Origin: CAIVAT01 sp037133475
GTDB taxonomy: Bacteria; Bacteroidota; Bacteroidia; Bacteroidales; FEN-979
Length of the DNA stretch: 64,000 nucleotides
Assembly (NCBI GenBank): GCA_037133475.1
Contig: JBAXOB010000004.1
Coordinates: forward strand, 62,001-126,000
Direction of reading: 5' to 3'
This document shows positions 43,101 to 52,545 of the stretch, one piece after another; the stretch's first letter is position 1; every line of letters starts with the position of its first letter. A model generated the notes under the pieces. It was not told the DNA's origin, did no database searches, and worked only from the letters and a program-made list of their open reading frames with translations. A program made the translations under genes and the position numbers.

Positions 43101-46100
43101 ACTTCGGATCCGCCATCACCAACATGGAGGGCAATTTCCTCTATGTGAACGATGCCTTTGCCGATATGCACCAGTTAAAGGCAAACGAACTTATAGGTCA
43201 AAACATCAGGATATTCCACAATGATGAGCAGTTGCCCTATGTCGAGAAACTGATTGGCGAGCTTGTCACGACAGGCGAATTCAAATCCAAAGAGGTCTGG
43301 CATGTAAGGACCGACGGGACCGTGTTCCCGACCCTGATGGAGGCCTCGCTGATCTGCAATGAAAAAAACGAACCCATGTTCTTATCGGCTACAGCCGTTG
43401 AAATTTCAGCGCAGAAAGAATGGGAGGAGTCGTTGGTGCGCAGCAAGGCTGATCTGAATTATGCCCAGGAGATCGCCGGGATGGGAAGCTGGGAGATAGA
43501 TTACAACACGGGGAAAACAAAATGGTCCGAAAACTATTACCGGATTCTCGGCCTTGAACCCTTTATGGAGGAGATTCCCAACGACTATTTTTATTCCCTC
43601 GTGCATCCCGGCGACCGGCACCTGCTCGACCGGAAGCTTGAGGAGATCAAGGAATCGGGAAAAGCCACCAGCGTCGACCTGCGCCTGGTCATGCCCGATG
43701 GCAGGACAAAATGGGTTCAGAACAACATCGTGCCTGTCTTTGAAAACGACAGGCTGGCAAAGCTGAAAGGGGTGAACGTCGATATCACGGTAAATAAATC
43801 CAACGAGGAGAAACTGAAGGAACAGAACGAACGGCTGAATGCCATGATGCAGGCGATGCCCGATATGATCTTCCTGATCGACAAAGAGGGAACCTACCTG
43901 GAATACTATATTCCCGACGCACTGAAAAAAAACCTGGTCAATGAACAAACCATCATCGGTTCCACCCTCACAGAGATGTTTGAAAAGTCAACTGCGGAGC
44001 AGCATTTACAGATGCTCCGTGAATGCCTGTCCTCCCAGAAACTGGCCACCTACGATTACATGATGCAGGAGGCCGGGGAGGTCACCTACTACGAGGCAAG
44101 GATGGCGCCGATGGGAACCGACAAGGTACTGACCTTCGTCAGGGATATAACCGCCCGGAAAGAGGCTGAAAAACAGATCCAGAAGTTGTCGCTGGCCGTG
44201 ACCCAAAGCCCGGTTTCAGTGGTAATTACAAACCTTGAAGGGATCATTGAATTCACAAATCCCGCCTTTACTGAAACGACCGGGTACCTGTCGGAAGAGG
44301 TAAAAGGCAAGAGTACCAGGATCCTCAAGTCGGGCAGGAATGATCCGGCAACCTATGCCGAATTGTGGAACACCATTGTCAACGGCAGTGTTTGGGAAAA
44401 GGAGTGGATCAACAAAAGGAAAGACGGGGAATTCTACTGGGAGCATATTTCCATCACCCCCATTCATGACGAAACGGGCAGGATCATCAATTTTCTGGCG
44501 GTCAAACAGGACATTTCGCAACGGAAGTTGGACGAACAGGAGATCAGGAACCTCAACCTCAACCTTGAAAAGAAGATCCAGGAGCGGACCTCCGAACTTG
44601 CCACGACCAATGCAACCCTGCTTAAAGAGATCGATGAAAGGAAAAAAACAGAAGAGAAATTCGCCACAGCATTCCGGTCAGGTTCGGCATTGATGGCCAT
44701 TTCTGATTTCGAATCCGGCCAATATGTGGATGTCAACAACACCTTTACCGAGACCATCGGCTATTCACGCGAAGAGATCATTGGCAGAACCAATAGTGAA
44801 CTCTGCCTGTTCGTCGACCCTGAACTGCGCGGCCGCCTTCTCAAATCCCTGGTCAGCCAGATTCCTGTCCGCAAAATTGAGGTCCTGATACGCGCCAAAG
44901 ACGGCGCTTGCAGGACCATCCTGTTATCGGCCGATACCATCTTTCTGGGCGACCAGCGGTGTTTGCTGACGGTTTCCGTTGATATCACCGACCGGAAGAA
45001 CGCGGAGGAGGAGATCAAGAAAGCCCGGCAGGAAGCGGAGCATGCGAACAGGGCAAAAAGTGAGTTCCTTGCCAACATGAGCCATGAGATCCGTACCCCC
45101 ATGAATGCCATCCTGGGTTATTCCGAACTACTGGGGTCGATGGTCAGCGAACAAATGCAGAAGGAGTTTCTCAACTCCATCAAAACCTCCGGGAACTCCC
45201 TGCTGACACTGATCAACGATATCCTCGACCTGTCAAAGATAGAGGCGGGAAAACTCGAACTCGAGTTCGATTATATCGACACCGTTAAGTTCTTCTCGGA
45301 ATTTGAAAAGATCTTTTCCTTCAAAATCTCCGAAAAAGGGCTTCAGTTCCACACCGAAATCTCATCCGGTTCGCCGGCTTTCCTGTATGTCGACGGCTCG
45401 CGGCTCCGGCAGATCCTGCTCAACCTGGTGGGAAATGCCGTGAAATTTACAAATCACGGCGAGATCACCATCAGGGTCCTTCCCATGAACCCCAGGGTAA
45501 CTACCTATCAGAATGTCAAAAATGAAGAGCTTATCGACCTGGTGATCGAGATATCGGATACCGGGATCGGGATTCCGGAAGAATTTTTCAACCATATTTT
45601 CGATTCTTTCATCCAGGTGAAAAGCAAGACAAACAAGGGAGGCACAGGACTGGGACTTCCCATCACCCAGCGCCTGGTGGAACTGATGAAGGGAACCATC
45701 ACGCTGAAATCACAAGTCGGCAGGGGGAGCACCTTCACCGTCACCATCCCGGAAGTACCGTTCCTGAGAAGTTACGAAACACTGCCAGGCAGTTCCTCCA
45801 TCGACCCCGCCAATATTATTTTCGAAAGATCTACCATCCTGATTGTTGACGACATCGAGGAAAACCGCCGGTTTATCAGGGATGCTCTCAGGGAAACGGC
45901 GCTGACATTCAGGGAGGCAGAAAATGGTTTTTCGGCAATAGACCTGTTGAATGAAGAGGTCCCCGACATGGTCATCACCGATATCAGGATGCCTGGCATG
46001 GATGGGTTTGAATTGCTGGGAAGGATCAAAGAGGATCCCCGCCTCCGCGACATTCCTGTCATTGCCTATTCTGCCTCCGTCATGAAGGAACAGAAAGAGA

Positions 46101-46504
46101 GGATCAACAACAGCGCCTTTGCGGCATTGCTGATAAAGCCCGTACAGATCTCGGAGCTTTACGAGGCTTTGATGAACAAACTTCCTTTCCGGTATAAAGA
46201 CCAGCAGGGCGCCACCCTGCAGCCCGCCGCGCCTGCCGGTGAACCATTAATTGACGCTGAAGGGATGATCGCGGCACTTTCGGCCGGATTAGCCAAAACC
46301 CGCGAATCGTTCAACACGCGTCAGCCAATCGGCGGGATCCGGAAATTCGGTAACGAGCTGGTGAGCCTTGGCAAACAGCATCATTGCCAGCGGGTCACCG
46401 AATATGGCGAAAGTCTTGTTCATGCCGCCGACAGCTTTAATATTGAAAATATCCTGAAGTTACTCAAACAATATTACGACATCATCGACAGTATAAAAGA
46501 ATAA
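40139..46504 (+). CDS. Soluble hybrid histidine kinase with about ten PAS and two GAF domains
   Basis: A 2,121-residue protein with no transmembrane segment or signal peptide, so a cytoplasmic multi-signal sensor. Order: short coiled coil (5-35); PAS (50-170); GAF-like (180-300); PAS x3 (300-675); GAF (690-840); PAS x5 (855-1470), several ending in the PAC signature DITxRKxAE; coiled coil (1475-1510); PAS (1510-1635); HisKA with His1649 in NMSHEIRTPMNAI; HATPase (NLVGNAVKFTN, DTGIGIPEE, GGTGLGLPI); receiver with Asp1948 in ITDIRMPGMDG; and a ~100-residue helical tail resembling a degenerate HPt without the AHxLKG histidine. A second hybrid kinase starts 4 bp downstream. Confidence 0.93.
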   Translation: MDDYGNNREELAFALSKLKEENQALRASLREALGEGAQTTKPLGLETPERYRLAAEIGLEGLWDWNIAENSIYYSAQWKAMLGFSETEMQDTVEEWSRRIHPDDLALTKSQVEKHMKGGSAKYSCEHRVMCKNGNFIWLLDEGRIISRDEQGNPLRFFGTSKTISERKKTEYDLNERVKELNCHNRISQFMADPGLSMDEVIRNIVEIMPESWQFPQFAEAAIVIRGKEFKTAGFYHTTDSQIQEVTLDGEKIGRIEVMYRGGLVGTGPHFLPEEGQLLFTIANRLANFVDKHEKNTALTRSEGLYKSLIENISDVIYEIDPRGDITYISPSIRNMLGFTTGEIIGKNFTCFVGYNSEFLLQRLALLSEINEISGEYKIASKSGEEHWIRLSTKAVTEGGTFRGGMGTLIDITEKKQMEIELRRSELLYSSILAASPDTISITDLEGRIIFASPRSYDMFGYDRSFDFKGHPLLDFIDEKDHPKAITAITEMARGNLLGADEYKGIRADGATFDVEVKGEFIRDAEGNRVNMIFVTRDISQRKSAEERLRQSEECYKQMVETINDVIYEVSTDGTIRYVSPAIGKMMGYSPEELTGKNFFSFLHADDRPAIVHAFANLDQKESSYLEYRYMTKDGQARWVRSSTTPIFENGILTGGNGTLTDIHNRKLAEENISRVSRLKSVISNINQALIHEKNRDRLFEKVCNIAIVSGKFQMAWIGLIDEETKIVKPFVHDGIEDGYLSSIRQISVSDIPEGRGPTGTALRNGVPSICNDIENDPHNVIWRSEALARNYRSSIALPITLSGKIIGAFTLYSSHPGFFNAEEVGLLTEVVENLDFALESIETEKERRRVENELRKLSRAIEYSPLSIVMTNVDGDIEYANPKACETTGFTLAELVGRNPRVLQSGDTPKEEYTFLWNTIGSGKEWHGIFHNRKKNGELYWESSTIAPVLDENGTITNYVAIKEDITLRKKAEEEIIKFRTIADNANFGSAITNMEGNFLYVNDAFADMHQLKANELIGQNIRIFHNDEQLPYVEKLIGELVTTGEFKSKEVWHVRTDGTVFPTLMEASLICNEKNEPMFLSATAVEISAQKEWEESLVRSKADLNYAQEIAGMGSWEIDYNTGKTKWSENYYRILGLEPFMEEIPNDYFYSLVHPGDRHLLDRKLEEIKESGKATSVDLRLVMPDGRTKWVQNNIVPVFENDRLAKLKGVNVDITVNKSNEEKLKEQNERLNAMMQAMPDMIFLIDKEGTYLEYYIPDALKKNLVNEQTIIGSTLTEMFEKSTAEQHLQMLRECLSSQKLATYDYMMQEAGEVTYYEARMAPMGTDKVLTFVRDITARKEAEKQIQKLSLAVTQSPVSVVITNLEGIIEFTNPAFTETTGYLSEEVKGKSTRILKSGRNDPATYAELWNTIVNGSVWEKEWINKRKDGEFYWEHISITPIHDETGRIINFLAVKQDISQRKLDEQEIRNLNLNLEKKIQERTSELATTNATLLKEIDERKKTEEKFATAFRSGSALMAISDFESGQYVDVNNTFTETIGYSREEIIGRTNSELCLFVDPELRGRLLKSLVSQIPVRKIEVLIRAKDGACRTILLSADTIFLGDQRCLLTVSVDITDRKNAEEEIKKARQEAEHANRAKSEFLANMSHEIRTPMNAILGYSELLGSMVSEQMQKEFLNSIKTSGNSLLTLINDILDLSKIEAGKLELEFDYIDTVKFFSEFEKIFSFKISEKGLQFHTEISSGSPAFLYVDGSRLRQILLNLVGNAVKFTNHGEITIRVLPMNPRVTTYQNVKNEELIDLVIEISDTGIGIPEEFFNHIFDSFIQVKSKTNKGGTGLGLPITQRLVELMKGTITLKSQVGRGSTFTVTIPEVPFLRSYETLPGSSSIDPANIIFERSTILIVDDIEENRRFIRDALRETALTFREAENGFSAIDLLNEEVPDMVITDIRMPGMDGFELLGRIKEDPRLRDIPVIAYSASVMKEQKERINNSAFAALLIKPVQISELYEALMNKLPFRYKDQQGATLQPAAPAGEPLIDAEGMIAALSAGLAKTRESFNTRQPIGGIRKFGNELVSLGKQHHCQRVTEYGESLVHAADSFNIENILKLLKQYYDIIDSIKE

Positions 46505-46508
46505 ACCT

Positions 46509-48218
46509 ATGGATACAGGAACCAACATTTCGGAACAGGGGAGCCAATACCGCATCCTCATCGTCGACGACAACCCGCAAAACCTGCAGGTCCTGGGAAG
46601 GCTGCTTCAGGAGAAAAACTATGAAATAGAATTTTCCACCAACGGAATGGCTGCACTGGAGTGGTTGCAGCTGCAGCCATTTGACCTGATTCTGCTGGAT
46701 ATCAACATGCCTGAAATGGATGGCTTCGAAGTGTGCCGAAGGATACGTTCGGAGGCCTCGCTTAACAACGTCCCTGTCATTTTCCTCTCAGCCGATTCCG
46801 ACCGTGAAAGTATCCTGAAGGGCTTCGAATTCGGGGCACAGGATTATGTCACAAAGCCGTTCGACAGCAGGGAACTGGCGGTAAGGGTGAGAACGCATCT
46901 CTCCCTGAAGGAGTCGCTTGAGAAACTTGAACGGGCGAACAGATATCTCGAAGAAAAAGTCGCTGAAAGAACGGCCCATTTGCGGGAGGCCAATGAAAAG
47001 CTGACCTCCCTTAACGGGGAACTGCTGGAGGCCAAGGAAAAGGCGGAGGAAAGCGACCGGCTGAAATCGGCTTTCCTTACCAATATGAGCCATGAGATCA
47101 GGACACCGATGAACGGCATTCTCGGGTTTGCCGGTTTGCTGAGCACTCCCGGCCTTACCGGGGCAGAGCAGGAGGAGTTCCTCACACTCATTCAGAAGAG
47201 CGGCGAGCGCATGCTGAACATCATCGGGGAGCTGGTGGATATTTCGAAAATAGAGTCGGGCACGATGGGCATCCACCTGCAGGAAGTCAATATTAATGAG
47301 CAGATCGAATACATTTACAGGTTGCTGAAAGCCGGGGCACTCGACAAGAATGTCGGGATTTCCTTTAAAACAGGGTTGCCGGATGAACAGGCAATCATGG
47401 TAACGGACAAGGAGAAGCTTTATTCGATCTGGACGAACCTGGTTAAAAACGCCATCAAATACACCGACGAAGGCTCCATTGAGTTCGGTTATGAGACCGT
47501 ACCCATGGAAGGAGCCATGCCGGACGGGAAACCAGCCGGGATAAGCTTTTATGTAAGGGATACCGGGATCGGGATACGGCGCGACCGCCAGGAGGCCATT
47601 TTTGAGCGGTTTATCCAGGCCGACATCGTCGATGTGCAGGCAAGGCAGGGAGCCGGGCTGGGCTTGTCCATTGCCAGGGCCTATGTTGAAATGCTGGGGG
47701 GCGAAATCAGCGTGGAGAGTGAACCGGGGAAAGGTTCGGTGTTTCATTTCAGGCTTCCTGCCCTGCCCACCCCAGTTAGGGAGGATGTCCCTGAGCAGGG
47801 CACACAGGGAACGGTACCCAGCCTGCCTGAAAATCTGAAAATATTGATCGTGGAGGATGACGAAACTTCGGCCATGCTGGCAAAAGCGATGGTTGAAAAG
47901 AGCTCAAATACCCTTTTGTTCGCCAGGACAGGCATGGAGGCCGTGGAAACCTGCCGCAACAACCCCGGCATAGACCTGGTTTTGATGGATATAAAATTGC
48001 CGGTAATGAACGGGTACGAAGCAACAAGGCAGATCCGGCAGTTCAACCGCGACATCATCATCATTGCCCAAACGGCCTATGCCATCGCGGGCGACGCCGA
48101 AAAGGCCCTGGAGGCTGGCTGCAATGCCCATGTATCAAAGCCTGTCGACCGGGATCATCTCATGAAATTGATTTGTTTGCATACCGGCAAGAGGCAAGAT
48201 CATGCTAACATAACCTAA
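46509..48218 (+). CDS. Hybrid histidine kinase flanked by two receiver domains
   Basis: A 569-residue cytoplasmic protein: receiver 1 (residues 15-130, phospho-acceptor Asp64 in LLDINMPEMDG), a coiled coil (130-180), HisKA with His195 in MSHEIRTPMNGIL, HATPase (NLVKNAIKYTD, DTGIGIRRDR, GAGLGLSIARAY), then receiver 2 (about 440-560, Asp494 in LVLMDIKLPVMNG and Lys in HVSKPVD). It begins 4 bp after the multi-PAS kinase stop, so the two are co-transcribed. The REC-kinase-REC layout fits a downstream relay partner that accepts phosphate from the first kinase. No DNA-binding output is encoded nearby. Confidence 0.93.
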   Translation: MDTGTNISEQGSQYRILIVDDNPQNLQVLGRLLQEKNYEIEFSTNGMAALEWLQLQPFDLILLDINMPEMDGFEVCRRIRSEASLNNVPVIFLSADSDRESILKGFEFGAQDYVTKPFDSRELAVRVRTHLSLKESLEKLERANRYLEEKVAERTAHLREANEKLTSLNGELLEAKEKAEESDRLKSAFLTNMSHEIRTPMNGILGFAGLLSTPGLTGAEQEEFLTLIQKSGERMLNIIGELVDISKIESGTMGIHLQEVNINEQIEYIYRLLKAGALDKNVGISFKTGLPDEQAIMVTDKEKLYSIWTNLVKNAIKYTDEGSIEFGYETVPMEGAMPDGKPAGISFYVRDTGIGIRRDRQEAIFERFIQADIVDVQARQGAGLGLSIARAYVEMLGGEISVESEPGKGSVFHFRLPALPTPVREDVPEQGTQGTVPSLPENLKILIVEDDETSAMLAKAMVEKSSNTLLFARTGMEAVETCRNNPGIDLVLMDIKLPVMNGYEATRQIRQFNRDIIIIAQTAYAIAGDAEKALEAGCNAHVSKPVDRDHLMKLICLHTGKRQDHANIT

Positions 48219-48621
48219 ACGGGTCCTGCCAGCCCATTCCCGGCCTTGCTATGCATAACAACCGGGATGGCCGGGCAAGTAAACGGGTCAATGCTGAACA
48301 ACGATAACGGGGTCATCAAACATCTCCTTCAGGTGCCGGGAATACTCCGGGCTTGTGCCGATTCTTAAAATAAACCTGCCACAAAGCACCTCTTACCGGG
48401 CAATTGGAGACAGCGAACAAACAAACCAAAGTGCCCCCCTCATTCCTGACATTTTTTAATTTTCCTGTTCCCCACGATATAAATAAAAAGGTTAAACACT
48501 ATCGCATCAGAAAACAAGCGGAAAATGAAGGGTGTTCTCCTTTTTCGATTGTTGTTTTTCCATGGTGGTTAAAGGTATTTAGCCTTCTTGATTTAACGTT
48601 GACACACTTTATTGAATAGCC
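48219..48621. other. Intergenic region between kinase operon and accessory region
   Basis: About 400 bp with no intact gene. On the minus strand, 48288-48389 is a 33-codon open stretch from a GTG (LCGRFILRIGTSPEYS..., ending IVVQH) with protein-like composition. It may be the tail of a decayed gene; a stop lies in frame just before it. It marks the visible change to AT-richer DNA on the right. Confidence 0.4.
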
Positions 48622-50505
48622 TTAAGAACAATGCTGCTTTATTAAACCGTAACAAATCTCATCCTTTTCATACCCTATTTTATTAACAATAAAGATTGCT
48701 TTTTTTAAACTTCTTAGACTTATTTCCAATGTCTCTGTCTCTGTTGATGCTTTTATGAGTAAATTCATTGCTTTTCGTCTGATGGGATCTTTCACTCGAC
48801 CTGCGGGAAGTTCAATTACAGTTACCAGGTTACCTAACCAAGAGATCGTATCTTGTCTATTTGTGAATATTTCCATCATGGTTGATAATTGTCCCGTAAG
48901 GGAAATTAATTTTTTCTTTGGAATGGAACTAACAGCAATGATCTTCCCTGTGAATTCAAACTTTGACGGCACGTCATTCACCGTTGCACTCAATCCGGCA
49001 AAAGCGGGGCGGGTAATGAAACGATTCTGGCTAACGACAGTGGCTTCCCGCAAAACTTCAACAAAAGCCGCATCTCTTAATGAAATATCAAAGTCAGTCA
49101 GTAAAAATACTTTTCCGTTTTGTTCGTGTAAGGTTACATATAATTCGAAACCTGTCAACTCACCAATGATGTGAACAATATTGTCATTATTTATCAAGGC
49201 TTTTACTTCACTTCGGCGTTGAATTCTCTCTGTTTCCCCTGTAATTATCAGAGAAGTTGAGTCACCCTCTGTTACTTTTTTTATTTGAGCGTCAAGGTGG
49301 TCAAAAATGACACGAGGATCGCCAATTTCATACTCACGCTCGTTGTATTCCAACAAATATTTGGCTGATGGATTCTTATAGTAGGATACAATGCTTCTGA
49401 TTGCATTTTCAAAGGACAGATGACCCAGATAGTTGGTAAATTGCAATTCCTTCTGATCCGGGTTCCAATAGGTAACGCTGTATATTTTTCCCGTTTCCAT
49501 GAAGTTTAACCGAATCGAATGAAGGGTATCATTGGTTAGAAGATAACCCGTTTGCATTGGTTCATCGCGTTGTGTAAATTGCTCGAATTCTGGTAAAAAG
49601 ACAAACTTTTCACCGGTTGCCAACTCCAAACGGTTTTGGATCTCTTCTGTCATCCTGCGAATATCCCCCGAATCCTCCAGCAGATCCTCAAGCTGAGTAT
49701 CCGGGACAGGTTCAGGTTTGGCTGCCAGTATTTCCCGCTGAGCCTTGATTTCCCGCTGAGCCCGGTCGAATGGTCCTAAACTCCAATATTCTTCAATCTT
49801 TTTAAGTTCATCAGCTGCTGTCAGATGCTCTTCAGTAGAAAGATTATCCTCAATGCCATTGCAGAATGCTCTAAAATGAGCTTTTGATGACGATTGATAT
49901 TCCTCGTTTCTTCTCCCCCCACCCCCCTCAAGGGTAATTTTAATAGACTCAAGTGAAATTTTTTCTAATTCTGTCAACTCCCTGTTTTCAATCTCACCTT
50001 GTCGTATCATTCTGGATAATAATTCTTTAAACATTCTTAAGTTCAAGGAATGATCATCTTCGTTATTCTCTCCACCATGATCTGAGTTCCAACAATGATT
50101 GTCCACACTGCTGACCCCAGATTCATTCGCGTTGAGATTTTGTCTGTTTTTCAACTTCAATTCAGTCATCCAGACAACATCCTCCTCTTTTCTTTTAAGT
50201 CTGTTTTGCCTTTCTGACTCGTCTCTTTGATTAGCAGATCCATTTTCAATTAAAAATTTTATTTTTTTGGCATCTGAACTTGTAAATCCATGAATGTTCA
50301 TTTTTGTTCCCTGCGAAAACAAGGTGATATCTGAATATCCAACCATCGGAGAATCAATAGAAATTGATATTTGTCCCAACGGAAACGACTTTGAAACGCC
50401 ACCGAATAATTTTGGTGATTTTATTGTCACTGAATTATCGTCAATGCTTATTTCATCAGGAAACAACTTATTCCCATCTGATAGTCTTGATGCTGTGTAT
50501 TTCAT
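48622..50505 (-). CDS. Large protein of unknown function with PH-like N-terminus
   Basis: A 627-residue protein, family not recognised. Residues ~12-90 have the strand pattern of a bacterial PH-like domain (FPDEISIDDNSVTIKSPK, then SFPLGQISISID and a terminal helix SSDAKKIKFLIENG). A charged, low-complexity stretch follows (95-190), then a conserved-looking core (about 270-480) and a helical C-terminus. There is no signal peptide or membrane helix, so it is probably cytoplasmic and may be membrane-associated through the PH-like fold. AT-rich relative to the chromosome on the left, with no close partner gene (177 bp to the next). Confidence 0.65.
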   Translation of the reverse strand: MKYTASRLSDGNKLFPDEISIDDNSVTIKSPKLFGGVSKSFPLGQISISIDSPMVGYSDITLFSQGTKMNIHGFTSSDAKKIKFLIENGSANQRDESERQNRLKRKEEDVVWMTELKLKNRQNLNANESGVSSVDNHCWNSDHGGENNEDDHSLNLRMFKELLSRMIRQGEIENRELTELEKISLESIKITLEGGGGRRNEEYQSSSKAHFRAFCNGIEDNLSTEEHLTAADELKKIEEYWSLGPFDRAQREIKAQREILAAKPEPVPDTQLEDLLEDSGDIRRMTEEIQNRLELATGEKFVFLPEFEQFTQRDEPMQTGYLLTNDTLHSIRLNFMETGKIYSVTYWNPDQKELQFTNYLGHLSFENAIRSIVSYYKNPSAKYLLEYNEREYEIGDPRVIFDHLDAQIKKVTEGDSTSLIITGETERIQRRSEVKALINNDNIVHIIGELTGFELYVTLHEQNGKVFLLTDFDISLRDAAFVEVLREATVVSQNRFITRPAFAGLSATVNDVPSKFEFTGKIIAVSSIPKKKLISLTGQLSTMMEIFTNRQDTISWLGNLVTVIELPAGRVKDPIRRKAMNLLIKASTETETLEISLRSLKKAIFIVNKIGYEKDEICYGLIKQHCS

Positions 50506-50682
50506 TCCGACAAATATTAGTATTTGATTGTCTTATGAAAGTTTATGTTTTAATTATGGCAGGCAATCTGGTCAAGCAGATCTGTTTCTGTGTGTAAAGA
50601 AATGTTATTTCACGACCAGGATAAAACTTGCATCGAACATCAAATGTAAAACACCTCCAGAGTACTCCCAAAAAGTGATTCT

Positions 50683-51354
50683 TTAATATCCCGGGAAGTC
50701 ATCGCCAGGCCTGATCTCTTTGAAAATTTGCTTGTCCTTGGTGCTGTCAGTAATTTGTATCTCCGGATTTTTTCCTGGAAATTTGTCAGTCTTACTCCTG
50801 GTCCTCCCTTTTAGTGAGAAAAATGTCATTGTTTCAAATTTCCTTAAATCAGGCAAATCTGGTTCAGGGACAACAGCATAGCAAATGTACATTTTCTCAA
50901 TATTGTCATTTAGAAAGTCTTTTCCCGACTTGAGCATTGAAATGGGATATTCCTGCCGCTGCAGTTCTTTGCCGGGGTCTTTTTTGTTTTTCATTTTTAT
51001 AAACCAGCGGGCATTGATGTAATCAACTTTCTCCTGAAAATGATCAAACCATTCAGGAGGTTTATCATCATATTTGCGAGGATCACGTAATTTATGGAAA
51101 CTGTCATCCATGTAAAAGGATTTCATATAATTCGCCGATAAACGCATATAGGTTGAACCTGCCTTAAGGATATCCCCTTTATGTTGGGCAATACGACCCA
51201 CAATATTCGATAATGATTTACCGACATAATAAGGTATAAACTTATTATCGTCAGGGTATTTAAATCCCCATATATAAATCCCCGGTTTGTAGGCATCCTT
51301 TTCATTTACTAAATCTTTGAACAGGAATGGGCCTTTAAATTCAATAGTTGTCAT
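50683..51354 (-). CDS. GIY-YIG-like domain protein
   Basis: A 223-residue protein. The N-terminal ~60 residues fit a GIY-YIG nuclease core: KPGIYIWGFK (GIY), PYYVGKS (YVG in place of YIG) and the following conserved Arg in IVGRIAQHK. The longer-than-usual 16-residue spacing between the two strands and the uncertain catalytic Glu make activity unproven. The remaining ~150 residues are not recognised. Such proteins are common as stand-alone nucleases in accessory regions. It is on the same strand as its neighbours but 177-203 bp from each, so it probably has its own promoter. Confidence 0.6.
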   Translation of the reverse strand: MTTIEFKGPFLFKDLVNEKDAYKPGIYIWGFKYPDDNKFIPYYVGKSLSNIVGRIAQHKGDILKAGSTYMRLSANYMKSFYMDDSFHKLRDPRKYDDKPPEWFDHFQEKVDYINARWFIKMKNKKDPGKELQRQEYPISMLKSGKDFLNDNIEKMYICYAVVPEPDLPDLRKFETMTFFSLKGRTRSKTDKFPGKNPEIQITDSTKDKQIFKEIRPGDDFPGY

Positions 51355-51557
51355 ATTGGTTTTTTATACTTTTTCACACTTAGCCGGATTTTCAGTTCCG
51401 CCCATGTCTTGGTTACCTTAACAGGAAGGTTCGTTTTTTTTTGTGGGTTCTGGTTCCACCTCATTTTAATGTAAATGTAACCCTATTCAGTATCTTTAAT
51501 ACGCATAATCATACCTTTTTCGGCATGCAGGTCGTTTTATGGGTTTGAGAGGCCAAT

Positions 51558-52265
51558 CTACGCTGCCCGGTTGCTTCGATTTATCCAGGTATTCACCCTT
51601 TCATCAGGTGTCAGTATGGAAATGGGAAAAACAGAGGATTTGCTTTCCAGATTATGTAATAGTTTAGACCGATAGACTTCGAGTTTGACCTTATAAAGTC
51701 TCAAAGCGTGTGGTGGAATATCCATCGGGGTACAAATGTAATGTCTGTTCTTTTGCTCATTTTCTCTGTCTATGGTTACCATATTTGGATCAATGTGCCA
51801 TCTGGCATTACAAGCATGGGTGTCAATTCTCCAGAAATCGGAATGGAGCACGATATCAGCAGGGGTAAGATCATGCAATGGCTTGTTTGAACCCCAATCC
51901 AACATGAAGTCAAACATGAAAGGATAAAATTCTCCAAGAAGAAACAGTTCGTTGTTGGCAAAGATGGCTTTGTATTTACTGCATTCACATTTCAAACCTT
52001 CTGTTGCAATGCTGAATCTTTTCAGGTCATTATCGGCAAGCCACTTGTATTCAGAGACGTGCCACACAAACCGATTCGGTGTAATGGCCTCTTGTTGCAT
52101 CATGCGGGGGATGAAATTCTCTTCAAGTGAATTAAATTGTATTGGTTCGGTTACGGAAATAGACTTTTCTTTTTTAGTATATGTCTTTTTTCGGATTATG
52201 TCTGATAAGGTAAGCTGGTTATACCGGCACGAAAAATCCATATTTTTAAATTCCCTTCTGTTCAT
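51558..52265 (-). CDS. Hypothetical protein, possible ADP-ribosyltransferase-like fold
   Basis: A 235-residue protein, not recognised with confidence. The segment FVWHVSEYKWL...RFSIATEGLKCECSKYKAIFANN resembles the start of KptA/DarT-like ADP-ribosyltransferase folds (an H-x-S strand, then an 'I..EGL' helix, then an 'xxFAN' strand). A late DIPPHALRLYKVKLE would fit the closing strand. The rest, including WRIDTHACNARWHIDP, has no match I can name. This is a pattern reading only. No antitoxin-like neighbour is adjacent. Confidence 0.5.
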   Translation of the reverse strand: MNRREFKNMDFSCRYNQLTLSDIIRKKTYTKKEKSISVTEPIQFNSLEENFIPRMMQQEAITPNRFVWHVSEYKWLADNDLKRFSIATEGLKCECSKYKAIFANNELFLLGEFYPFMFDFMLDWGSNKPLHDLTPADIVLHSDFWRIDTHACNARWHIDPNMVTIDRENEQKNRHYICTPMDIPPHALRLYKVKLEVYRSKLLHNLESKSSVFPISILTPDERVNTWINRSNRAA

Positions 52266-52545
52266 AATGCTTGGGGTTACAGTGAATTAATAATTAAGGA
52301 TCAGTATTGCGAAGCCATGTAACAGTTAACGCTCTAAAAGTTTCAGCGGACTTCTTCATGTCAAAGAACAAAACAGATCGTCTGGTTCAGGCCTAGATGG
52401 TAATAATCCAATCAATCCCTGATTGCAGTCAGCCTGAATATTGTCCTTCGTGGATTCCTAAATTATTTCTTTACTCCAAGCGGTTTCCTGGTTTTATATG
52501 TTGCCTGCTCTTTAAGGGATTTTCGGCTTACCTCCCTTTATTGGT

